The position numbers and the translations under genes are program-made. A stretch of DNA of 64,000 bases from Luzula sylvatica (lineage: Eukaryota; Streptophyta; Magnoliopsida; Poales; Juncaceae), in the NCBI GenBank assembly GCA_946800325.1, contig OX326958.1, positions 69,623,264 to 69,687,263 of the forward strand, given 5' to 3'. Below are positions 12,285-25,982 of the stretch, piece by piece (within the stretch, counting starts at the first letter, position 1; each line of letters begins with the position of its first letter). Below the pieces are notes generated by a model. That model was given only the letters and a program-made list of their open reading frames with translations, ran no database searches and had not been told where the DNA came from.

Positions 12285-14540
12285 TTCAAAAGAAGAAAAT
12301 TAGTTTGTGGTTTTCTTCAAAAAAAGAAAATTAGTTTCTGGTTTTCTTTAAAAAAAAGAAAATTTGTTTGAGGCTTCCTTCAAAAAATGAAAAATAGTTT
12401 GTGGTCTTCATCAAAAAAAGAAAATTAGTTTTGGTTTTCTTCAAAAAAAGAAAACTAAGAAAAATCAGTTTGTGGTTTTCTTCAAAAAAAGATAAATTAG
12501 TTTGTGGTTTTCTTCAAAAAAAGAAAATTAGTTTGTGGTTTTCTTCAAAAAAAGAAAATTAGTTTTTGGTTTTCTTCAAAAAAAGAAAATTAGCTTGTGG
12601 TTTTCTTCAAAAAAAGAAAATTAGTTTGTGGTTTTCTTCAAAAAAAAGAAAGAATTAGTTTGTTGTTTTCATCAAAAAAAGAAAAATTAGTTTGTGGTTT
12701 TCTTAAAAAAAAAGAAAATTAGTTTGTGGTTTTCTTCAAAAAAAGAAAAATTAGTTTGTGGTTTTCTTCAAAAAAAGAAAAATAGTTTGAGGCTTTCTCC
12801 AAAAAAAGAAAATTAGTTTGTGGTTTTCTTCAAAAAAAGGAAATTAGTTTGTGGTTTTCTTCAAAAAAAGAAAAATTAGTTTGTGGTTTTCTTCAAAAAA
12901 AGAAAATTAGTTTGTGATTTTCTTCAAAAAAAGAAAATTAGTTTGTGGTTTTCTTCAAAAAAAGTAAAATTAGTTTCTGGTTTATTTCAAAAAAAACCAA
13001 AATTAGTTTGTGGTTTTCTTCAAAAAAAGAAAATTAGTTTGTGGTTTTCATCAAAAAAAGAAAAATTAGTTTGTGTTTTTTTTCAAAAAAAGAAAATTAG
13101 TTTGTGCTTTTCTTCAAAAAAAGAAAATTAGTTTGTGGATTTCTTCAAAAAAAGATAATTAGTTTATGATTTTCTTAAAAAAGAAAAGAAAATTAGTTTG
13201 AGGTTTTCATCAAAAAAAAATTAATTAGTAGGTGTTTTCCTTAATAAAAAGAAAATTAGTTTGTGGTCATCTTCAAAAAAAGAAAATTAGTTTGTGGTTT
13301 TCTTCAAAAAAAGAAAATTAGTTTGTGGTTTTCTTCTAAAAAAGAAAAATTAGTTTGTGGTTTTCTTCAAAAAAAGAAAAATTAGTTTCTGGTTTTCTTC
13401 AAAAAAAGAAAAATTAGTTTGTGGTTTTCTTCAAAAAAAGAAAATTAGTTTGTGGTTTTCTTCAAAAAATGAAAACTAGTTTGTGGTTTTCTTCAAAAAA
13501 AGAAAAATTAGATCGTGGTTTTCTTCAAAAAAAAGAAAAATTAGTTTGTGGTTTTCTTCAAAAAAGTAAAATTAGTTTTTGGTTTATTTTAAAAAAAGAA
13601 AATTAGTTTGTGGTTTTCTTCAAAAAAAGAAAATTAGTTTGTTGTTTTCTTCAAAAAAAGAAAAATTAGTTTGTGTTTTTCTTCAAAAAAAGAAAATTAG
13701 TTTGTGGTCATCTTCAAAAAAAGAAAATTAGTTTGTGGTTTTCTTCAAAAAAAAAAAATTAGTTTGAGGCTTTCTTCAAAAAAAGCAAATTAGTGTGTTG
13801 TTTTCTTCAAAAAAAGAAAATTAGTTTGTGATTTCCTTGATAAAAAGAAAAATTAGTTTGTTGTTTTCTTCAAAAAAAGAAAATTAGTTTGTGGTTTTCT
13901 TCTAAAAAAGAAAATTAGTTTGTGGTTTTCTTCAAAAATATAAAATTAGTTTGTGATTTTCTTCAAAAAAGGAAAATTAGTCTGTGGTGTTCTTCAAAAA
14001 AAAGAAAATTAGTTTGTGGTTTTCTTCAAAAAAAGAAAATTAGTTTGTGGTCATCTTCAAAAAAAAAATTAGTTTGTGGTTTTCTTCAAAAAAAGAAAAT
14101 TAGTTTGCGGCTTTCTTCAAAAAAAGCAAATTAGTTTGTGGTTTTCTTCAAAAAAAGAAAATTAGTTTGTGATTTTCTTCAAAAAAAGACAAATTTGTTT
14201 TTGGTTTTCTTCAAAAAAAGAAAATTAGTTTGTGGTTTCTTCAAAAATAGAAAATTAGTTTGTGGTTTTCTTCAAAAAAAGAAATTTAGTTTGTGGTTTT
14301 CTTCAAAAAAAGAAAATTAGTTTGTGGTTTTCTTCTAAAAATAGAAAATTAGTTTGTGGTTTTCTTCAAAAAAAGAAAAATTAGTTTGTGGTTTTCTTCA
14401 AAAAAAAAAAATTAGTTTGTGGTTTTCTTCAAAAAAAGAAAATTAGTTTGTGGTTTTCTTCAAAAAAAGAAAAATTAGTCTGTGGTTTTCTTCAAAAAAA
14501 TAAAAATTAGTTTGTGGTTTTCTTCAAAAAAAGAAAAATT
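12285..14540 (+). repeat. Mosaic 31-bp satellite segment between HOR domains A and B
   Basis: 12,285-12,640 matches the domain B/C order, including the short AAAACTAAGAAAAATCAG variant at 12,451. About 12,780-13,500 re-uses domain A order (landmarks at 12,883 repeat those at 11,053, offset 1,830). 13,600-14,540 holds mixed monomers, some resembling 215-480 and 14,830-15,060. This patchwork is what repeated unequal exchange or conversion would leave. Confidence 0.65.
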
Positions 14541-17500
14541 AGTTTGTGGTTTTCTTCAAAAAAAGAAAATTAGTTTATGGTTTTCTTCAAAAAATAAAAA
14601 CTAGTTTGTGGTTTTCTTCAAAAAAAGAAAAATTAATTTGTGGTATTCTTCAAAAAAATGAAAAATTAGTTTGTGGTTTTCTTCAAAAAAGTAAAATTAG
14701 TTTCTGGTTTATTTCAAAAAAAGAAAATTAGTTTGTGGTTTTCTTCAAAAAATGAAAATTAGTTTGTTGTTTTCTTCAAAAAAAGAAAAATTAGTTTGTG
14801 TTTTTCTTCAAAATAAGAAATTTAGTTTGTGGTCATCTTCAAAAAAAGAAAATTAGTTTGTGGTTTTCTTCAAAAAAAGAAAATTAGTTTGAGGCTTTCT
14901 TCAAAAAAAGCAAAATAGTTTGTTGTTTTCTTCAAAATAATAAAATTAGTTTGTGATTTCCTTCATAAAAAAAAAAATTATTTTGTGGTTTTCTTCAAAA
15001 AAAGAAAATTAGTTTGTGGTTTTCTTCGAAAAAAAAAAATTAGTTTGTGGTTTTCTTCAAAAGTATAAAATTAGTTTGTGATTTTCTTCAAAAAAAGAAA
15101 ATTAGTCTGTGGTTTTCTTCAAAAAAAAGAAAATTAGTTCGTGGTTTTCTTCAAAAAATGAAAAATTAGTTTGTGGCTTTCTTCAAAAAAAGAAAATTAG
15201 TTTGTCGTTTTCTTCAAAAAAAGAAAAATTAGTTTGTCGTTTTTTTCAAAAAAAGAAAAATTAGTTAGTGGTTTTCTTCAAAGAAAGAAAAATTAGTTTG
15301 TGGTTTTCCTCAAAAAAAAGAAAATTAGTTTGTGGTTTTCTTCAAAAAATGAAAACTTAGTTTGTGGTTTTCTTAAAAAAAAAGAAAATTTTTTTGTGGT
15401 TTTCTTCAAAAAAATAAAATTAGTTTGTGGTTTTCTTCAAAAAAAGAAAACTAGTTTGTGGTTTTCTTCAAAAAAAGATAAATTACTTTGTGGTTTTCTT
15501 CAAAAAAGAAAAATTAGTTTGTGGTTTTCTAAAAAAAAATCAAAATTAGTTTGTGGTTTTCTTCAAAAAAAGAAAAATTAGTTTGTGGTTTTCTTCAAAA
15601 AAAGAAAACTAGTTTGTGGTTTTCTTCAAAAAAATAAAATTATGTTGTGATTTTCTTGAAAAAAAGAAAATTAGTTTGTGGTTTCCTTAATAAAAAGAAA
15701 ATTAGTTTGTGGTTTTCTTCAAAAAAAAGAAAATTAGTTTGTGGTCTTCTTCAAAAAAATAAAATTAGTTCGTGGTTTTCTTGAAAAAAAGAAAATTAGT
15801 TTGTGGTTTCCTTAATAAAAAGAACATCAGTTTGTGGTTTTCTTAAAAAAAATAAAATTAGTTTGTTGTTTTTTTCAAAAAAAGAAAAATTAGTTTCTGG
15901 TTTTCTTCAAAAAAAGAAAATTAGTTTGTGGTTTTCTTCAAAAAAAGAAAATTTGTTTGAGGCTTTCTCCAAAAAAAGAAAAATTAGTTTGTGGTTTTCT
16001 TCAAAAAAAGAAAATTAGTTTGTGGTTTTCTTCAAAAAAAGAAAAATTAGTTTGTGGTTTTCTTCAAAAAAAGATAATTAGTTTAAGATTTTCTTAAAAA
16101 AGAAAGGAAAATTAGTTTCTGGTTTTCTTCAAAAATAGAGAATTAGTTTGTGATTTTCTTAAAAAAAAGAAAATTAGTTTGTGGTTTTCTTCATCAAAAA
16201 GAAATTTAGTTTGTGGTTTTATTCAAAAAAAGAAAATTAGTTTGTGGTTTTCTTCAAAAAAAGAAAAATTTGTTTGTGGTTTTCTTCAAAAAAAGAAAAT
16301 TAGTTTGTGGTTTTCTTCAACAAAAAGAAATTTAGTTTGTGGTTTTCTTCAAAAAAAATAAAATTAGTTTGTGGTTTTATTCAAAAAAAGAAAATTAGTT
16401 TGTGGTTTTCTTCAAAAAAAGAAAACTAGTTTGTGGTTTTCTTCAAAAAAAGATAATTAGTTTGAGGCTTTCTTCAAAAAAAGCAAATTAGTTTGTTGTT
16501 TTCTTCAAAAAAAAAAAATTAGTTTGTGGTTTTCTTCAAAAATAGAAAATTAGTTTGTGGTTTTCTTAAAAAAAAAAATTAGATTATGGTTTTCTTCAAC
16601 AAAAAGAAAATTAGTTTGTTATTTCCATCAAAAAAAATAATATTAGTTTCTGGTTTTATTCAAAAAAAGAAAATTAGTTTGAGGTTTTCTTCAAAAAAAG
16701 AAAATTAGTTTGTGGTTTTCTTCAAAAAAAGAAAATTAGTTTGTGGTTTTCTTCAAAAAAAAGAAAATTAGTTTGTGGTTTTCTTCATAAAAAGAAAAAT
16801 TAGTTTGTGGTTTTCTTCAAAAAAAGAAAATTAGTTTGTGATTTTCTTCAAAAATAGAAAATTAGTTTGTGGTTTTCTTCAAAAAAGAAAATTAGTTTGT
16901 GGTTTTCATCAAAAAAAGAAAATTAGTTTGTGGTTTTATTCAAAAGAAGTAAAATTAGTTTGTGGTTTTCTAAAAAAAAAGAAAACTAGTTTGTGGTTTT
17001 CTTCAAAAAAAGAAAAATTAGTTTGCGGTTTTCTTCTAAAAAAGAAAATTAGTTTCTGATTTTCTTCATAAAAAGAAAAATTAGTTTGTGGTTTTCTTCA
17101 AAAAAAGAAAATTAGTTTGTGGTTTTCTTCAAAAATAGAAAATTAGTTTGTGGTTTTCTTCAAAAAATAAAATTAGTTTGTGGTTTTCATCAAAAAAAGC
17201 AAATTAGTTTGTGGTTTTCTTAAAAAAGAGAAAATTAGTTTGTGGTTTTCTTCAAAAAAAGAAAAATTAGTTTGTGGTTTTCTTCAAAAAAAGAAAATTT
17301 GTTTGTGGTCTTCTTCAAAAAAAGAAAACTTGTTTGTGGTGTTCTTCAAAAAAAGAAAATTATTTTGTGGTTTCCTTCAAAAAAAGAAAATTAGTTTGTG
17401 GTTTTCTTCAAAAAAAGAAAACTAGTTTGTGGTTTTCTTCAAAAAAAGAAAAATTAGTTTGCGATTTTCTTCTAAAAAAGAAAATTAGTTTGTGGCTTTC

Positions 17501-18429
17501 TTCAAAAAAAAGAAAACTAGTTTGCGGTTTTCTTAAAAAAAAAAAAAATTAGTTTGTGATTTTCTTCAAATAAAGAAAAATTAGTTTGTGGTTTTCTAAA
17601 AAAAAAATTAGTTTGAGGTTTTCTTCAAAAAAAGAAAATTAGTTTGTTGTTTTCTTCCAAAAAAAAATTAGTTTGTGGTTTTCTTCAAAAAAAGAAAATT
17701 AGTTTGTGCTTTTCTTAAAAAAAAAGAAAATTAGTTTGTGGTTTTCTTCAAAAAAAGAAAATTAGTTTGTGGTTTTCTTTAAAAAAAAGAAAATTAGTTT
17801 GAGGCTTCCTTCAAAAAATGAAAAATAGTTTGTGGTCTTCATCAAAGAAAGAAAATTAGTTTTGGTTTTCTACAAAAAAAGAAAACTAAGAAAAATCAGT
17901 TTGTGGTTTTCTTCAAAAAAAGATAAATTAGTTTGTGGTTTTCTTCAAAAAAAGAAAATTAGTTTGTGGTTTTCTTCAAAAAAAGAAAATTAGTTTTTGG
18001 TTTTCTTCAAAAAAAGAAAATTAGCTTGTGGTTTTATTCAAAAAAAGAAAATTAGTTTGTTGTTTTCTTCAAAAAAAGAAAATTAGTTTGTGGTTTTCTT
18101 CAAAAAAAGAAAATTAGTTTGTGGCTTTCTTCAAAAATAGATAAATTAGTTTGTGGTTTTCTTCAAAAAAAGAAAAATTAGTTTGTGGTTTTCTTCAAAA
18201 AAAAAGAAAATTATTTTGTGCTTTTCTTCAAAAAAAGAAAAATTAGTTTGTGGTTTTCTTCTAAAAAGAAAATTAGTTTGTGATTTTCTTCATAAAAAGA
18301 AAAATTAGTTTGTGGTTTTCTTCAAAAAAAGAAAATTAGTTTGTGGTTTTCTTCAAAAATAGAAAATTAGTTTGTGGTTTTCTTCAAAAAAGAAAATTAG
18401 TTTGTGGTTTTCTTAAAAAAGAGAAAATT
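14541..18429 (+). repeat. HOR domain B, copy 1 (3,888-3,889 bp unit)
   Basis: Landmarks at 14,546, 15,300, 15,803, 16,179, 16,838 and 17,180 recur at 18,435, 19,189, 19,692, 20,067, 20,726 and 21,068, a constant 3,888-3,889 bp offset. To the left the match fails at about 14,540. Confidence 0.88.
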
Positions 18430-21400
18430 AGTTTGTGGTTTTCTTCAAAAAAAGAAAATTAGTTTATGGTTTTCTTCAAAAAATAAAAACTAGTTTGTGG
18501 TTTTCTTCAAAAAAAGAAAAATTAGTTTGTGGTATTCTTCAAAAAAATGAAAAATTAGTTTGTGGTTTTCTTCAAAAAAGTAAAATTAGTTTCTGGTTTA
18601 TTTCAAAAAAAGAAAATTAGTTTGTGGTTTTCTTCAAAAAATGAAAATTAGTTTGTTGTTTTCTTCAAAAAAAGAAAAATTAGTTTGTGTTTTTCTTCAA
18701 AATAAGAAATTTAGTTTGTGGTCATCTTCAAAAAAAGAAAATTAGTTTGTGGTTTTCTTCAAAAAAAGAAAATTAGTTTGAGGCTTTCTTCAAAAAAAGC
18801 AAAATAGTTTGTTGTTTTCTTCAAAATAATAAAATTAGTTTGTGATTTCCTTCATAAAAAAAAAAATTAGTTTGTGGTTTTCTTCAAAAAAAGAAAATTA
18901 GTTTGTGGTTTTCTTCGAAAAAAAAAAATTAGTTTGTGGTTTTCTTCAAAAGTATAAAATTAGTTTGTGATTTTCTTCAAAAAAAGAAAATTAGTCTGTG
19001 GTTTTCTTCAAAAAAAAGAAAATTAGTTCGTGGTTTTCTTCAAAAAATGAAAAATTAGTTTGTGGCTTTCTTCAAAAAAAGAAAATTAGTTTGTCGTTTT
19101 CTTCAAAAAAAGAAAAATTAGTTTGTCGTTTTTTTCAAAAAAAGAAAAATTAGTTAGTGGTTTTCTTCAAAGAAAGAAAAATTAGTTTGTGGTTTTCCTC
19201 AAAAAAAAGAAAATTAGTTTGTGGTTTTCTTCAAAAAATGAAAACTTAGTTTGTGGTTTTCTTAAAAAAAAAGAAAATTTTTTTGTGGTTTTCTTCAAAA
19301 AAAGAAAATTAGTTTGTGGTTTTCTTCAAAAAAAGAAAACTAGTTTGTGGTTTTCTTCAAAAAAAGATAAATTACTTTGTGGTTTTCTTCAAAAAAGAAA
19401 AATTAGTTTGTGGTTTTCTAAAAAAAAATCAAAATTAGTTTGTGGTTTTCTTCAAAAAAAGAAAAATTAGTTTGTGGTTTTCTTCAAAAAAAGAAAACTA
19501 GTTTGTGGTTTTCTTCAAAAAAATAAAATTATGTTGTGATTTTCTTGAAAAAAAGAAAATTAGTTTGTGGTTTCCTTAATAAAAAGAAAATTAGTTTGTG
19601 GTTTTCTTCAAAAAAAAGAAAATTAGTTTGTGGTCTTCTTCAAAAAAATAAAATTAGTTCGTGGTTTTCTTGAAAAAAAGAAAATTAGTTTGTGGTTTCC
19701 TTAATAAAAAGAACATCAGTTTGTGGTTTTCTTAAAAAAAATAAAATTAGTTTGTTGTTTTTTTCAAAAAAAGAAAAATTAGTTTCTGGTTTTCTTCAAA
19801 AAAAGAAAATTAGTTTGTGGTTTTCTTCAAAAAAAGAAAATTTGTTTGAGGCTTTCTCCAAAAAAAGAAAATTAGTTTGTGGTTTTCTTCAAAAAAAGAA
19901 AATTAGTTTGTGGTTTTCTTCAAAAAAAGAAAAATTAGTTTGTGGTTTTCTTCAAAAAAAGATAATTAGTTTAAGATTTTCTTAAAAAAGAAAGGAAAAT
20001 TAGTTTCTGGTTTTCTTCAAAAATAGAGAATTAGTTTGTGATTTTCTTAAAAAAAAGAAAATTAGTTTGTGGTTTTCTTCATCAAAAAGAAATTTAGTTT
20101 GTGGTTTTATTCAAAAAAAGAAAATTAGTTTGTGGTTTTCTTCAAAAAAAGAAAAATTTGTTTGTGGTTTTCTTCAAAAAAAGAAAATTAGTTTGTGGTT
20201 TTCTTCAACAAAAAGAAATTTAGTTTGTGGTTTTCTTCAAAAAAAATAAAATTAGTTTGTGGTTTTATTCAAAAAAAGAAAATTAGTTTGTGGTTTTCTT
20301 CAAAAAAAGAAAACTAGTTTGTGGTTTTCTTCAAAAAAAGATAATTAGTTTGAGGCTTTCTTCAAAAAAAGCAAATTAGTTTGTTGTTTTCTTCAAAAAA
20401 AAAAAAATTAGTTTGTGGTTTTCTTCAAAAATAGAAAATTAGTTTGTGGTTTTCTTAAAAAAAAAAATTAGATTATGGTTTTCTTCAACAAAAAGAAAAT
20501 TAGTTTGTTATTTCCATCAAAAAAAATAATATTAGTTTCTGGTTTTATTCAAAAAAAGAAAATTAGTTTGAGGTTTTCTTCAAAAAAAGAAAATTAGTTT
20601 GTGGTTTTCTTCAAAAAAAGAAAATTAGTTTGTGGTTTTCTTCAAAAAAAGAAAATTAGTTTGTGGTTTTCTTCATAAAAAGAAAAATTAGTTTGTGGTT
20701 TTCTTCAAAAAAAGAAAATTAGTTTGTGATTTTCTTCAAAAATAGAAAATTAGTTTGTGGTTTTCTTCAAAAAAGAAAATTAGTTTGTGGTTTTCATCAA
20801 AAAAAGAAAATTAGTTTGTGGTTTTATTCAAAAGAAGTAAAATTAGTTTGTGGTTTTCTAAAAAAAAAGAAAACTAGTTTGTGGTTTTCTTCAAAAAAAG
20901 AAAAATTAGTTTGCGGTTTTCTTCTAAAAAAGAAAATTAGTTTCTGATTTTCTTCATAAAAAGAAAAATTAGTTTGTGGTTTTCTTCAAAAAAAGAAAAT
21001 TAGTTTGTGGTTTTCTTCAAAAATAGAAAATTAGTTTGTGGTTTTCTTCAAAAAAGAAAATTAGTTTGTGGTTTTCATCAAAAAAAGCAAATTAGTTTGT
21101 GGTTTTCTTAAAAAAGAGAAAATTAGTTTGTGGTTTTCTTCAAAAAAAGAAAAATTAGTTTGTTGTTTTCTTCAAAAAAAGAAAATTTGTTTGTGGTCTT
21201 CTTCAAAAAAAGAAAACTTGTTTGTGGTGTTCTTCAAAAAAAGAAAATTATTTTGTGGTTTCCTTCAAAAAAAGAAAATTAGTTTGTGGTTTTCTTCAAA
21301 AAAAGAAAACTAGTTTGTGGTTTTCTTCAAAAAAAGAAAAATTAGTTTGCGATTTTCTTCTAAAAAAGAAAATTAGTTTGTGGCTTTCTTCAAAAAAAAG

Positions 21401-22318
21401 AAAACTAGTTTGCGGTTTTCTTAAAAAAAAAAAAAAATTAGTTTGTGATTTTCTTCAAATAAAGAAAAATTAGTTTGTGGTTTTCTAAAAAAAAAATTAG
21501 TTTGAGGTTTTCTTCAAAAAAAGAAAATTAGTTTGTTGTTTTCTTCCAAAAAAAAATTAGTTTGTGGTTTTCTTCAAAAAAAGAAAATTAGTTTGTGCTT
21601 TTCTTCAAAAAAATGAAAATTAGTTTGTGGTTTTCTTCAAAAAAAGAAAATTAGTTTGTGGTTTTCTTTAAAAAAAAGAAAATTAGTTTGAGGCTTCCTT
21701 CAAAAAATGAAAAATAGTTTGTGGTCTTCATCAAAGAAAGAAAATTAGTTTTGGTTTTCTACAAAAAAAGAAAACTAAGAAAAATCAGTTTGTGGTTTTC
21801 TTCAAAAAAAGATAAATTAGTTTGTGGTTTTCTTCAAAAAAAGAAAATTAGTTTGTGGTTTTCTTCAAAAAAAGAAAATTAGTTTTTGGTTTTCTTCAAA
21901 AAAAGAAAATTAGCTTGTGGTTTTATTCAAAAAAAGAAAATTAGTTTGTGGTTTTCTTCAAAAAAAGAAAATTAGTTTGTGGTTTTCTTCAAAAAAAGAA
22001 AATTAGTTTGTGGCTTTCTTCAAAAATAGATAAATTAGTTTGTGGTTTTCTTCAAAAAAAGAAAAATTAGTTTGTGGTTTTCTTCAAAAAAAAAGAAAAT
22101 TATTTTGTGCTTTTCTTCAAAAAAAGAAAAATTAGTTTGTGGTTTTCTTCTAAAAAGAAAATTAGTTTGTGATTTTCTTCATAAAAAGAAAAATTAGTTT
22201 GTGGTTTTCTTCAAAAAAATAAAATTAGTTTGTGGTTTTCTTCAAAAATAGAAAATTAGTTTGTGGTTTTCTTCAAAAAAGAAAATTAGTTTGTGGTTTT
22301 CTTAAAAAAGAGAAAATT
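18430..22318 (+). repeat. HOR domain B, copy 2 (3,888 bp unit)
   Basis: Nearly identical to copy 1, with only scattered substitutions and single-base run-length changes visible by eye. An example is TTCTTAAAAAAAAAGAAAA near 17,715 versus TTCTTCAAAAAAATGAAAA near 21,603. The end repeats the AAAAAAGAGAAAATTAG monomer that closes copy 1. Confidence 0.88.
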
Positions 22319-22665
22319 AGTTTGTGGTTTTCTTCAGAAAAAGAAAAATTAGTTTGTGGTTTTCTTCAAAAAAAGAAAATTTGTTTGTGGTCTTCTTCAA
22401 AAAAAGAAAACTTGTTTGTGGTGTTCTTCAAAAAAAGAAAATTATTTTGTGGTTTCCTTCAAAAAAAGAAAATTAGTTTGTGGTCTTCTTCAAAAAAAGA
22501 AAACTAGTTTGTGGTTTTCTTCAAAAAAAGAAAAATTAGTTTGTGATTTTCTTCTAAAAAAGAAAATTAGTTTGTGGTTTTCTTCAAAAAAAAGAAAACT
22601 AGTTTGCGGTTTTCTTCAAAAAAAGAAAAATTAGTTTGTGGTTTTCTTCAAATAAAGAAAAATTA

Positions 22666-25600
22666 GTTTGTGGTTTTCTAAAAAAAAAAATTAGTTTGAG
22701 GTTTTCTTCAAAAAAAGAAAATTAGTTTCTGGTTTTCTTCCAAAAAAAAAATTAGTTTGTGGTTTTCTTCAAAAAAAGAAAATTAGTTTGTGGTTTTCTT
22801 CAAAAAAAGAAAATTAGTTTGTGGTTTTCTTCAAAAAAAGAAAATTAGTTTCTGGTTTTCTTTAAAAAAAAGAAAATTTGTTTGAGGCTTCCTTCAAAAA
22901 ATGAAAAATAGTTTGTGGTCTTCATCAAAAAAAGAAAATTAGTTTTGGTTTTCTTCAAAAAAAGAAAACTAAGAAAAATCAGTTTGTGGTTTTCTTCAAA
23001 AAAAGATAAATTAGTTTGTGGTTTTCTTCAAAAAAAGAAAATTAGTTTGTGGTTTTCTTCAAAAAAAGAAAATTAGTTTTTGGTTTTCTTCAAAAAAAGA
23101 AAATTAGCTTGTGGTTTTCTTCAAAAAAAGAAAATTAGTTTGTGGTTTTCTTCAAAAAAAGAAAATTAGTTTGTGGTTTTCTTCAAAAAAAGAAAACTAG
23201 TTTGTGGTTTTCTTCAAAAAAAGAAAACTAGTTTGTGGTTTTCTTCAAAAAAAGATAATTAGTTTGAGGCTTTCTTCAAAAAAAGCAAATTAGTTTGTTG
23301 TTTTTTTCACAAAAAAAAAATTAGTTTGTGGTTTTCTTCAAAAATAGAAAATTAGTTTGTGGTTTTCTTAAAAAAAAAAAATTAGATTATGGTTTTCTTC
23401 AACAAAAAGAAAATTAGTTTGTTATTTCCTTCAAAAAAAAAATATTAGTTTGTGGTTTTATTCAAAAAAAGAAAATTAGTTTGAGGTTTTCTTCAAAAAA
23501 AGAAAATTAGTTTGTGGTTTTCTTCAAAAAAAGAAAATTAGTTTGTGGTTTTCTTCAAAAAAAGAAAATTAGTTTGTGGTTTTCTTCATAAAAAGAAAAA
23601 TTAGTTTGTGGTTTTCTTCAAAAAAAGAAAATTAGTTTGTGATTTTCTTCAAAAATAGAAAATTAGTTTGTGGTTTTCTTCAAAAAAGAAAATTAGTTTG
23701 TGGTTTTCATCAAAAAAAGAAAATTAGTTTGTGGTTTTATTCCAAAAAAGTAAAATTAGTTTGTGGTTTTCTAAAAAAAAAGAAAACTAGTTTGTGGTTT
23801 TCTTCAAAAAAAGAAAAATTAGTTTGTGGTTTTCTTCTAAAAAAGAAAATTAGTTTGTGATTTTCTTCATAAAAAGAAAAATTAGTTTGTGGTTTTCTTC
23901 AAAAAAAGAAAATTAGTTTGTGGTTTTCTTCAAAAATAGAAAATTAGTCTGTGGTTTTCTTCAAAAAAGAAAATTAGTTTGTGGTTTTCATCAAAAAAAG
24001 CAAATTAGTTTGTGGTTTTCTTAAAAAAGAGAAAATTAGTCTGTGGTTTTCTTCAAAAAAAGAAAAATTAGTTTGTGGTTTTCTTCAAAAAAAGAAAATT
24101 TGTTTGTGGTCTTCTTCAAAAAAAGAAAACTTGTTTGTGGTGTTCTTCAAAAAAAGAAAATTATTTTGTGGTTTCCTTCAAAAAAAGAAAATTAGTTTGT
24201 GGTTTTCTTAAAAAAAAGAAAACTAGTTTGTGGTTTTCTTCAAAAAAAGAAAAATTAGTTTGTGATTTTCTTCTAAAAAAGAAAATTAGTTTGTGGTTTT
24301 CTTCAAAAAAAAGAAAACTAGTTTGCGGTTTTCTTCAAAAAAAGAAAAATTAGTTTGTGGTTTTCTTCAAATAAAGAAAAATTAGTTTGTGGTTTTCTAA
24401 AAAAAAAAATTAGTTTGAGGTTTTCTTCAAAAAAAGAAAATTAGTTTGTGGTTTTCTTCCAAAAAACAAATTAGTTTGTGGTTTTCTTCAAAAAAAGATA
24501 ATTAGTTTGTGGTTTTCTTCAAAAAAAGAAAATTAGTTTGTGGTTTTCTTCAAAAAAAGAAAATTAGTTTGTGGTTTTCTTTAAGAAAAAGAAAATTAGT
24601 TTCAGGCTTCCTTCAAAAAATGAAAAATAGTTTATGGTCTTCATCAAAAAAAGAAAATTAGTTTTGGTTTTCTTCAAAAAAAGAAAACTATGAAAAATCA
24701 GTTTGTAGTTTTCTTCAAAAAAAGATAAATTAGTTTGTGGTTTTCTTCAAAAAAAGAAAATTAGTTTGTGGTTTTCTTCAAAAAAAGAAAATTAGTTTTT
24801 GGTTTTCTTCAAAAAAAGAAAATTAGCTTGTGGTTTTATTCAAAAAAAGAAAATTAGTTTGTGGTTTTCTTCAAAAAAAGAAAATTAGTTTGTGGTTTTC
24901 TTCAAAAAAAGAAAATTAGTTTGTGGCTTTCTTCAAAAATAGATAAATTAGTTTGTGGTTTTCTTCAAAAAAAGAAAAATTAGTTTGTGGTTTTCTTCAA
25001 AAAAAAAGAAAATTATTTTGTGGTTTTCTTCAAAAAAAGAAAAATTAGTTTGTGGTTTTCTTGAAAAAAAGAAAATTAGTTTGTGGTTTTCTTCAAAAAA
25101 AGAAAACTAGTTTGTGGTTTTCTTCAAAAATAGATAAATTAGTTTGTTGTTTTCTTCAAAAAAAGAAAAATAAGTTTGTGGTTTTCTAAAAAAAAAGAAA
25201 ATTAGTTTGTGGTTTTCTCCAAAAAAAAAAAATTAGTTTGTGGTTTTCTTCAAAAAAAGAAAATTAATTTGTGGTTTTCATCAAAAAAAGAAATTTAGTT
25301 TGTTGTTTTCTTCAAAAAAATAAAATTAGTTTGTGGTTTTCTTCATAAAAAGAAAAATTAGTTTGTGGTTTTCTTCAAAAAAAGTAAAAGTAGTTACTGG
25401 TTTATTTCAAAAAAAGAAAATTAGTCTTTGGTTTTCTTCAAAAAAAAAAATTAGTTTCTTGTTGATTTCAAAAAAAGAAAATTAGTTTGTGGTTTTCTTC
25501 AAAAAAAGAAAATTAGTTTGTGGTTTTCTTCAAAAAAAGAAAATTAGTTTGTGGTTTTCTTAAAAAAAAAAATTAGTTTGTGGTTTTCTTCAACAAAAAG

Positions 25601-25982
25601 AAAATTAGTTTGTTATTTTCTTCAAAAAAAATAATATTAGTTTGTGGTTTTATTCAAAAAAAGAAAATTAGTTTGAGGTTTTCTTCAAAAAAAGAAAATT
25701 AGTTTGTGGTTTTCTTCGAAAAAAGAAAATGCGTTTGTGGTTTTCTTCAAAAAAATAAAATTAGTTTGTGGTTTTCTTCAAAAAAAGAAAATTAGTCTGA
25801 GGCTTTCTTCAATAAAATAAAAATTAGTTTGTGGTTTTCTTCAAAAAAGAAAATTAGTTTGTGGTTTTCTTCATAAAAAGAAAAATTAGTTTGTGGTTTT
25901 CTTCAAAAAAAAGTAAATTAGTTTGTGGTTTTCTTCAAAAAAAGAAAATTAGTTTGTGGTTTTCCTCAAAAAAAGAAAATTA
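22666..25982 (+). repeat. HOR domain C, copy 1 (3,317 bp unit)
   Basis: Landmarks at 22,965 (AAAACTAAGAAAAATCAG), 23,981 and 24,075 recur at 26,282, 27,298 and 27,392, offset 3,317 bp. The left edge is placed where the CAAATAAAG monomer (22,640) no longer matches the monomer at 25,957. Confidence 0.88.
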
